From CAHJWO01 sp964245885 (GTDB lineage Bacteria > Verrucomicrobiota > Verrucomicrobiia > Chthoniobacterales > SZAS-18), in contig CAXTOX010000002.1 in assembly GCA_964245885.1 (NCBI GenBank), positions 1 to 64,000 of the forward strand: a DNA stretch of 64,000 nucleotides, read 5' to 3'. Below, one piece after another: positions 58,251-64,000 of this stretch. Both the position numbers and the translations under genes were made by a program. Below the pieces are notes generated by a model, which saw only the letters and a program-made list of their open reading frames with translations, made no database searches and was not told the DNA's origin. The first letter of the stretch is position 1; every line of letters begins with the position of its first letter.

Positions 58251-59360
58251 ATGAAGATCGGCGTCCCCAAAGAGGTCAAACAACAGGAAAACCGCGTGTC
58301 GCTGCTGCCTTCGGCCGCGTACCAGCTCAAGAAACGCGGCCACCAGGTGTTGGTCGAGATGGGTGCGGGGGTGGGTTCCGGCTACCGCGACGCGGACTAC
58401 GAGCAGGCCGGGGCGACCATGATCAAAGACCACGCGTCGGTGTTCGAGGAGGCTGACCTCATCATCAAGGTCAAGGAGCCTCTGCCCGAGGAATATCCAC
58501 TTTTGCGCAAGGGCCAGTTGCTGTTCACCTACCTGCACCTCGCGGCGAACCGCAAGCTGACCGACGCCTTGGCGGTCAGTGGCGCGACCTGCATCGCGTA
58601 CGAGACCATCGAGGTCAACCACCGCCTGCCGCTGCTGGAGCCGATGAGCGAGATCGCCGGACGCATGTCGATCATCGTCGGGGGATACTTCCTCGCCAAG
58701 CACCAGGGCGGGGGTGGGGTGCTGCTCGGCGGTGTGCCGGGGGTGCTGCCGGGCAAAGTCGTCGTGTTGGGCGGCGGCAGTTCGGGGGTCAACGCCGCAC
58801 GGATGGCGACCGGCCTCGGCGCGGACGTGACCATCCTCGAAGTGGACCTGGAACGCATGCGCTTCCTCGACATCACGATGCACACGCACACGCTGTACTC
58901 CAACGAGGCCCATCTCGTCAGCCTTTTGCCGACCGTCGATCTGCTCATCGGCGCGGTGCTCGTGCCCGGTGCGCGCGCGCCGAAGCTGATCACGCGCGAG
59001 ATGTTGAAGCAGATGCGCCCGGGCAGCGTGCTGGTGGACATCGCGGTCGATCAGGGCGGGTGCGCCGAGACCACGCGCCCGACGACCCACCACGATCCCG
59101 TGTACGTGGAGGAGGGGGTGACCCACTATTGTGTCGCGAACATGCCCGGTGCGTACGCCCGGACGGCGACGCAGGCATTGACGAACGTGACCGGACGCTA
59201 CGTCGAACTCCTCGCCGACCAGGGATTGCAGGAGGCGATGGTCCGTCAACCGGCGCTGCTCGGCGGCATCAATTTGTACGAAGGCAAGATCACCTGCCGC
59301 GCCGTGGCGGAGGCGCACGGGTTGGACTACCACGATCCTAAAACGCTGCTCGCGGGCTGA
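58251..59360 (+). CDS. ald: Alanine dehydrogenase
   Basis: A 369-residue NAD-dependent enzyme interconverting L-alanine and pyruvate with ammonia. N-terminus MKIGVPKEVKQQENRVSLLP, substrate-binding KVKEPLPEEY and Gly-rich NAD loop VVVLGGGSSGVNAARMATGL are canonical. The ATG at 58251 is chosen; a GTG at 58242 would add three residues. The stop codon overlaps the next start (TGATG at 59358-59362). Confidence 0.96.
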   Translation: MKIGVPKEVKQQENRVSLLPSAAYQLKKRGHQVLVEMGAGVGSGYRDADYEQAGATMIKDHASVFEEADLIIKVKEPLPEEYPLLRKGQLLFTYLHLAANRKLTDALAVSGATCIAYETIEVNHRLPLLEPMSEIAGRMSIIVGGYFLAKHQGGGGVLLGGVPGVLPGKVVVLGGGSSGVNAARMATGLGADVTILEVDLERMRFLDITMHTHTLYSNEAHLVSLLPTVDLLIGAVLVPGARAPKLITREMLKQMRPGSVLVDIAVDQGGCAETTRPTTHHDPVYVEEGVTHYCVANMPGAYARTATQALTNVTGRYVELLADQGLQEAMVRQPALLGGINLYEGKITCRAVAEAHGLDYHDPKTLLAG

Positions 59361-59713
59361 TGAGGCCGCGCGGTGCCGCCCGGCCGGAGGACGCCTACCA
59401 TCATTACGTTTACGTGGTGCTGCTCGACCCGAAGGTAGCCCAGCATTCCTCCGTGTTGCGCGTCAACCCGAAACGTGATCCTGCCAAGCCGTGCGTGTAC
59501 GTCGGAATGACGGGGCTTAATCCCGTCGAGCGGTTCGCCAACCACAAACGCGGCTACAAGGCGGCTTGGACCGTGACGCGCTACGGCATCCGGCTGCTGC
59601 CGGAGATGTACGAATGCTTCAACCCGATGCCGTTCGAGGCGGCGGAGGAGATGGAGCAGGGCTTGGCCGAAGATTTGCGCGCGGAGGGTTACACCGTCAC
59701 CGGTGGCAAATGA
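59360..59713 (+). CDS. GIY-YIG-like small protein overlapping ald
   Basis: A 117-residue protein. HHYVYVVLLDPKV and, about 20 residues later, PCVYVGMTGLNPVERFANHK resemble the first strands and loop of a GIY-YIG nuclease fold, with the usual Tyr, Tyr-Val-Gly and Arg; a late GLAEDLRAEG-type Glu helix matches as well. The catalytic Glu is not certain. It is translationally coupled to ald by a 1-base start/stop overlap. Similar small proteins are single-domain and of unknown function. Confidence 0.6.
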   Translation: MRPRGAARPEDAYHHYVYVVLLDPKVAQHSSVLRVNPKRDPAKPCVYVGMTGLNPVERFANHKRGYKAAWTVTRYGIRLLPEMYECFNPMPFEAAEEMEQGLAEDLRAEGYTVTGGK

Positions 59714-59792
59714 AGTGACACGTCTGTCACGGATCAGCGGTTGAAGACCTCGGATTTCCGCGTAGATATTGCTCCTTTCGTCTCATCCCGCC

Positions 59793-61129
59793 ATGCACCA
59801 ACAACTCGACGAGCCGACCGAGGCGCTCTTCCGCGACTTCGTCCTGTCCACGTACGCACGTTTTCCGCTCAGTCTGGCCCGCGGACGGGGCAGCCGCGTG
59901 TGGGACGAGGGCGGCAAGGAATACCTGGATTTCGGCGCGGGCATCGCCGTGTCGTCGCTGGGCCACGCCCACCCGCGCATCATCGAGACGTTGACCCGCC
60001 AGGCCGGCACGCTCACGCACACTTCCAACCTGTATTACACCCGGCCGCAGGGTTTGCTGGCCAAGCGGATCGTCGAACTGGTGGGTCACCCCGGGAAGGT
60101 TTTTTTTTGCAACAGCGGCGCGGAGGCGAACGAAGGGCTTTTCAAGCTGGCGCGCAAGTTCGGCCACGATGGACGGCCCGGCGGACGTTTCGAGGTGCTG
60201 ACCTTCCACGATTCGTTCCACGGCCGCACGCTGGCGGGGATCGCCGCCACGGGGCAGGAGAAGGTGAGGAAGGGGTTTGACCCGGTGACGCCCGGCTTCC
60301 TCAAGGCGCGCTTCAACGACCTGGCCAGCGTCGAGGCGGCCCTGACCCCGCAGACCGCGGCCATCTTGCTCGAACCCATCCAGGGAGAAATCGGGGTCGT
60401 TCCGGCCGACGCGGAGTTTTTGCGCGGGTTGCGCCGTCTGTGCGACGAGCGGGACCTCCTGCTGATGTTCGACGAGATTCAGTGTGGCTTCGGGCGCACC
60501 GGTGATTGGTGTGCCTGGAAGTCCCTGGGTTGCGCGGAGATCGTTCCCGATGCGATCGGTTGGGCGAAGGGGATCGCGGCCGGCTTCCCGATGGGGGCTT
60601 TCTGGGTGCGCGAGCGAGCGGTGACNNNNNNNNNNGCGGTGGAGCGATCGTCTACTTCGGCCAGACCGGCACCGCGTCGACGCTGCCCGAACGCTTGGGA
60701 CCCGGCTCGCACGGCACGACCTTCGGAGGCACGCCGCTCGGCTGCGCGGTCAGCCTGGAAACGCTGGCGACCATCGAGGACGAGGGCCTCCTCGCCAACA
60801 GCGACGAACGCGGCCGGCAACTGCAATCCCGGCTGCAAGCGATGGGAAGCGCCGCCGTCAAGGCGGTGCGCGGCGTCGGGCTGATGATCGCGGTTGAACT
60901 TGATCCCGACACGATCGCCGGGATGCCGGGTTTTCGGAGTGACGCCGACCGCGCGCCGAGTCTGCGGCTCGTAGACGCTTGCCAGGAAGCCGGGCTGTTG
61001 CTCGTGCCCTCCGGCGTGAACTGCGTGCGGTGGCTGCCGCCGCTGAACGTCTCAGCCGACGACATCGAACGGGCCGCCGATACTTTCGGCGTTGTCCTCC
61101 GCCGGATGGAAACTGCGTCCGCTTCGTAA
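59793..61129 (+). CDS. argD: Acetylornithine aminotransferase, split by an assembly gap
   Basis: A PLP-dependent class III aminotransferase of arginine biosynthesis. Signatures: YLDFGAGIAVSSLGHAHP, VFFCNSGAEANEGLFKLARK, FHDSFHGRTL, LMFDEIQCGFGRTG and the PLP lysine in GWAKGIAAGFPMGAFW. After ERAV the 10-N gap (60626-60635) shifts the frame; the true length should be 2 modulo 3. The resumed part has IVYFGQTGTASTLPERL before HGTTFGGTPLGCAV, a longer linker than usual, so the region near the gap is unusual or misassembled. argF follows 4 bases after the stop. Confidence 0.92.
60626..60635. other. Assembly gap 4 (10 Ns)
   Basis: Placeholder gap in argD; frame continuity requires a true length of 2 modulo 3. 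Confidence 0.95.
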
Positions 61130-61132
61130 GCC

Positions 61133-62041
61133 GTGAAGAACCTCCTTTCCATTGAGTCGCTGACCCGCGACGAAATCCTACGCATCATCGCTTTGGGAGG
61201 CGAGATGAAGGCGACCCGCGGCCGGCACGCCGCGCACCCGCTTCGCCATCGCTGCTGGGGGATGATTTTTAACAAGTCGTCCACGCGCACGCGCGTCAGC
61301 TTCGAGGTCGGCATCCGCGAACTCGGCGGCGACGCGCTCTTCTTCAACGGGAACGACCTCCAACTCGGCAGCCGGGGCGAACCCATCGAAGACACCGCCC
61401 GCGTGTTGGGGCGGATGCTCCACGGAGCCGTGATCCGCACCTACGCGCAGTCCGACCTGGAGGCGTTCGCCGCGGCCAGCGGGCTTCCGACGGTCAATGC
61501 CCTCACGGACGCCGAGCACCCGTGCCAGATCCTCACGGACCTCTTCACAATCCAGGAACGGCTCGGTGACTGGCGTGGAAAAACCGTCTGTTACCTCGGG
61601 GACGGCGCGTGCAACGTCCCGGTTTCGTGGCTGTGGGCGGCGGCGCGGCTGGGAGACTTTCGCCTGGTGATCGGCGCGCCGAAGAAATACCAGCCGTCCG
61701 CCGAGCTGTTGGCACGCCTCGGACCAAGTGCGAACGTCCACTGCCAGGAAGACCCGGCGGCAGCAGCGGAGGGGGCCGACGTGCTCTACACCGACGTTTG
61801 GGTCAGCATGGGCATGGAAGCGGAATCCGCCGAGCGTCTGCAAGACCTGCGCGGCTACGGGATCGACGCGGCGCTGGTCGCCCGTGCGAACCCCGGTGCG
61901 CTCGTCATGCATTGCCTGCCGGCCTACCGCGGCAAGGAGATCACGGCCGAAGTGCTGGAGGCCAAGGCGGACACAATCTTCACGCAGGCAGAGAACCGGT
62001 TGCACGTCCAGAAGGCGATCCTGAGCCTGCTGGCGGGGTGA
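61133..62041 (+). CDS. argF: Ornithine carbamoyltransferase
   Basis: A 302-residue enzyme making citrulline from ornithine and carbamoyl phosphate. The carbamoyl phosphate site STRTRVSFE, the LQLGSRGEPIEDTARVLGRM segment, the HPCQILTDL motif and the ornithine motif HCLPAYRGKE are intact. It starts with GTG at 61133, 4 bases after the argD stop, so argDF form an operon. Confidence 0.96.
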   Translation: MKNLLSIESLTRDEILRIIALGGEMKATRGRHAAHPLRHRCWGMIFNKSSTRTRVSFEVGIRELGGDALFFNGNDLQLGSRGEPIEDTARVLGRMLHGAVIRTYAQSDLEAFAAASGLPTVNALTDAEHPCQILTDLFTIQERLGDWRGKTVCYLGDGACNVPVSWLWAAARLGDFRLVIGAPKKYQPSAELLARLGPSANVHCQEDPAAAAEGADVLYTDVWVSMGMEAESAERLQDLRGYGIDAALVARANPGALVMHCLPAYRGKEITAEVLEAKADTIFTQAENRLHVQKAILSLLAG

Positions 62042-62143
62042 ATTGCGACGGCGAGGAAAAGGGGGTTGCGGTGCGTCGGAGAGCCACTAGATTGGCCGCT
62101 CTCCCGCTGCAGCCACCCCCCGAACCCCTCTTTGCCCCCCGTT

Positions 62144-64000
62144 ATGTTCCTTGGTGATTTCCTGTTGAACTCCGGCATCTGGATCTCGCTTCTGTTCGCC
62201 GCCGTCGCCCTCGGCTGTGCATTTTACCTGATCAAACTGATCCTGGCGGCCCCGGCGGGTGACGGACGGATGAAACAGGTGGCGGCTGCCATCGAGGAAG
62301 GTGCGAAGGCCTATCTGAGCCGGCAAGTGCTTAGCATCGGCATCATCGCGGTGGTGATCTTCATCCTCACGGTGGTGTTCAAGGGCTGGCCGACAGCCAT
62401 CGGGTTCCTGATCGGCGCGGTTTGTTCGCTGGCGGCCGGGTTTATCGGCATGCGCATCGCGGTCCTGGCGAACGTCCGGACGGCACAGGCCGCCAGTTCG
62501 AACCGGCACGCGGCGCTCTGCATGGCGTTCAACGGCGGGGCGGTCACCGGGTTGCTCGTCGTCGGGTTGGCGCTGCTCTCGGTGGGAATTTTCTACCTGG
62601 TGGCGCTGCACTTCTTCAAGGATCAGCAGGCGGCGATCGGCAGCCTCATCGGCCTGGCGCTCGGGTCGAGCCTGATCAGCGTTTTCGCCCGGCTGGGCGG
62701 CGGCATTTACACGAAGGCCGCCGACGTGGGCGCGGACCTGGTCGGCAAGATCGAGAGCCACCTGGACGAGGATGACCCGCGCAACCCGGCCACCATCGCG
62801 GACAACGTCGGCGACAACGTCGGCGACTGCGCGGGCATGGCGGCCGACGTGTTCGAGACCTACGCGGTGAGCTTGATTGGCGCGGTGCTGATCGGCTCCC
62901 TGACCCTGCCCGGCGAGGGCGCAGCGATTGTTTATCCATTCCTGCTCGGCGGGGTGTCGGTGCTCGGAGCGGTGCTCGGCATCTTCCTGGTGAACGTCCG
63001 CAAGATTTCTCCTGGCCGCGTGCTGCTGGAAGCCGTGGCGGTCAACGCGGTTCTATCGGCGATTCTCTATCTGCCGATCACGTATTCGCTGTTCCCGAAG
63101 CCGATCGTGACCGGGTCGTTTACGTACACCTGGGGCGGGATCTACCTCGCATCGCTCGTTGGCATCGTGCTCACGGCAGCGGTGGTGCTGATCACGAACT
63201 ACTACACTTCCACCAGCTTCTCGCCCGTTCGCAAGATCGCGCTCGCCAGCGAGACCGGCCATGCCACGAACATCATCGCCGGACTTGCCACCGGACAACG
63301 GGCGACGGCGTTGCCGGTCGTCTGCATCGGGATCGCCATTCTTTTGAGTTACTACGCGGGTGAATTCTACGGTATCGCGGTGGCGGTGATGAGCATGTTG
63401 TCCCTCGCGGGCATCATCATCTCGCTCGACGCCTTCGGTCCGATCACCGACAACGCCGGCGGCGTGGCGGTGATGAGTGATCTGCCGCACAGCGTGCGCG
63501 AGGTTACCGATGAACTCGACGCGGTCGGCAACACGATGAAGGCGGTCACCAAGGGCTACGCCATCGCTTCGGCGGGCCTCGCGGCGCTGGTGTTGTTCCG
63601 TTCGTACGTTGAGGAGTTGCAACTCCACCTCATCAAACACTTGGACGGGGCGGCTCTCGTCAACGCCACCCAGTTCGTCCTGAGCGACCCGCGCGTGGTG
63701 GTCGGACTGTTCATCGGCGGCGCGTTGCCGTTCCTGTTCTCGGCCTTCAGCATGGACGCGGTCGGCAACGCGGCCGGTGCGGTCGTGCGGGAAGTCCGCC
63801 GTCAACTTCAAGCCAAGCCCGGCATCCTCAAGGGCGAGGATAAACCTGAGTACGGGACGTGCGTGGACATCGTCACCAAAGCCGCGCTCAGGCAGATGAT
63901 CGTCCCGGCCTTGCTGCCGGTGGTCGTCGTGATCCTCGTGGCGCGAATCCATGCCCTCGGGCATCTGGCACTAGGCGGGATGCTGCTGGGCACGATTGTC
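62144..64000 (+). CDS. hppA: K+-independent H+-translocating pyrophosphatase, C-terminus outside the window
   Basis: A membrane pump coupling pyrophosphate hydrolysis to proton transport; 619 residues seen, no stop yet (family length is about 680-800). Many spans alternate with DVGADLVGKIE (about 194) and DNVGDNVGDCAGMAAD (about 220), the pyrophosphate and Mg binding loops. The segment GNTMKAVTKGYA (about 462-473) has Lys where K+-dependent enzymes have Ala, which assigns it to the K+-independent H+ class. The ATG at 62144 follows argF by 102 bases. Confidence 0.95.
   Translation, partial: MFLGDFLLNSGIWISLLFAAVALGCAFYLIKLILAAPAGDGRMKQVAAAIEEGAKAYLSRQVLSIGIIAVVIFILTVVFKGWPTAIGFLIGAVCSLAAGFIGMRIAVLANVRTAQAASSNRHAALCMAFNGGAVTGLLVVGLALLSVGIFYLVALHFFKDQQAAIGSLIGLALGSSLISVFARLGGGIYTKAADVGADLVGKIESHLDEDDPRNPATIADNVGDNVGDCAGMAADVFETYAVSLIGAVLIGSLTLPGEGAAIVYPFLLGGVSVLGAVLGIFLVNVRKISPGRVLLEAVAVNAVLSAILYLPITYSLFPKPIVTGSFTYTWGGIYLASLVGIVLTAAVVLITNYYTSTSFSPVRKIALASETGHATNIIAGLATGQRATALPVVCIGIAILLSYYAGEFYGIAVAVMSMLSLAGIIISLDAFGPITDNAGGVAVMSDLPHSVREVTDELDAVGNTMKAVTKGYAIASAGLAALVLFRSYVEELQLHLIKHLDGAALVNATQFVLSDPRVVVGLFIGGALPFLFSAFSMDAVGNAAGAVVREVRRQLQAKPGILKGEDKPEYGTCVDIVTKAALRQMIVPALLPVVVVILVARIHALGHLALGGMLLGTIV

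Noticed and set aside
1..64000. CRISPR array or defence island
   Set aside because: No evenly spaced direct repeats with unique spacers, and no cas or restriction-modification gene.

Overview
The window looks like a chromosomal scaffold from a high-GC member of the Verrucomicrobiota. That placement is inferred from gene content: a DUF5069 protein, a TIGR03790-family protein, a DUF1460 protein, a DUF2851 protein, a SWIB-domain protein, a K+-independent H+-pyrophosphatase and many outer-membrane or lipoprotein genes, with few clear Shine-Dalgarno sequences. No marker fixes the order or family. Four runs of ten Ns show that it is a scaffold assembled from contigs. Three gaps interrupt genes (MBL hydrolase, DUF2851, argD) and one removes the 5' end of a glycosyltransferase gene.

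Layout. 1-343: end of an insertion sequence abutting the 5' half of a tRNA-Ala(CGC). 547-7302: zwf, rnhA, a DUF5069 gene and a UvrD-like helicase with a RecB-type nuclease domain. 7328-9173: an anti-sigma-type kinase and a SpoIIE-type phosphatase in one minus-strand unit. 9325-15782: an exported protein, tRNA-Leu(CAA), a response-regulator relic, then a two-gene phosphorelay (REC-REC-Hpt-REC overlapping GAF-PAS-HK-REC-Hpt). 15858-30171: recN, an MBL hydrolase, TIGR03790, DUF2851, an M61 peptidase, a GH63 glucosidase, a cell-wall amidase, DUF1460, SWIB, rhodanese and MauE/DoxX genes. 30322-34404 (minus): trxB, a frameshifted glycosyltransferase, a GNAT gene and a phage-type recombination gene with a palindrome over its start codon. 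34585-38552: riboflavin synthase, a SprT-like protein, a Nudix protein, and a MurU/AmgK-like sugar-1-phosphate nucleotidyltransferase and kinase pair. 38564-42964: a lone receiver protein and three glycosyltransferases. 43179-54189: a membrane Ser/Thr kinase, five exported proteins, a small membrane protein and a double-FHA ABCG-type transporter. 54392-64000: tRNA-Leu(GAG), PHP, fasciclin, ChaN-like and YqgE genes, then ald, a GIY-YIG-like gene, argD, argF and hppA, which runs off the end.

The most unusual features are (i) four long inverted repeats (31-50 bp arms) that each begin 1-45 bp after a plus-strand stop codon, two of them being copies of one dispersed element; (ii) a kinase and FHA-ABC exporter neighbourhood resembling the mycobacterial PknF/Rv1747 pair; and (iii) small lesions: a tandem duplication in recN, a frameshift or deletion in a glycosyltransferase, and an IS-split tRNA.

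Functionally, the exported and cell-wall genes (amidase, DUF1460, MurU/AmgK-like, M61, barrel protein, lipoproteins) suggest a Gram-negative envelope with peptidoglycan turnover. The signalling genes (phosphorelay, Ser/Thr kinase, PP2C phosphatase/anti-sigma, FHA) suggest extensive phosphorylation-based regulation.
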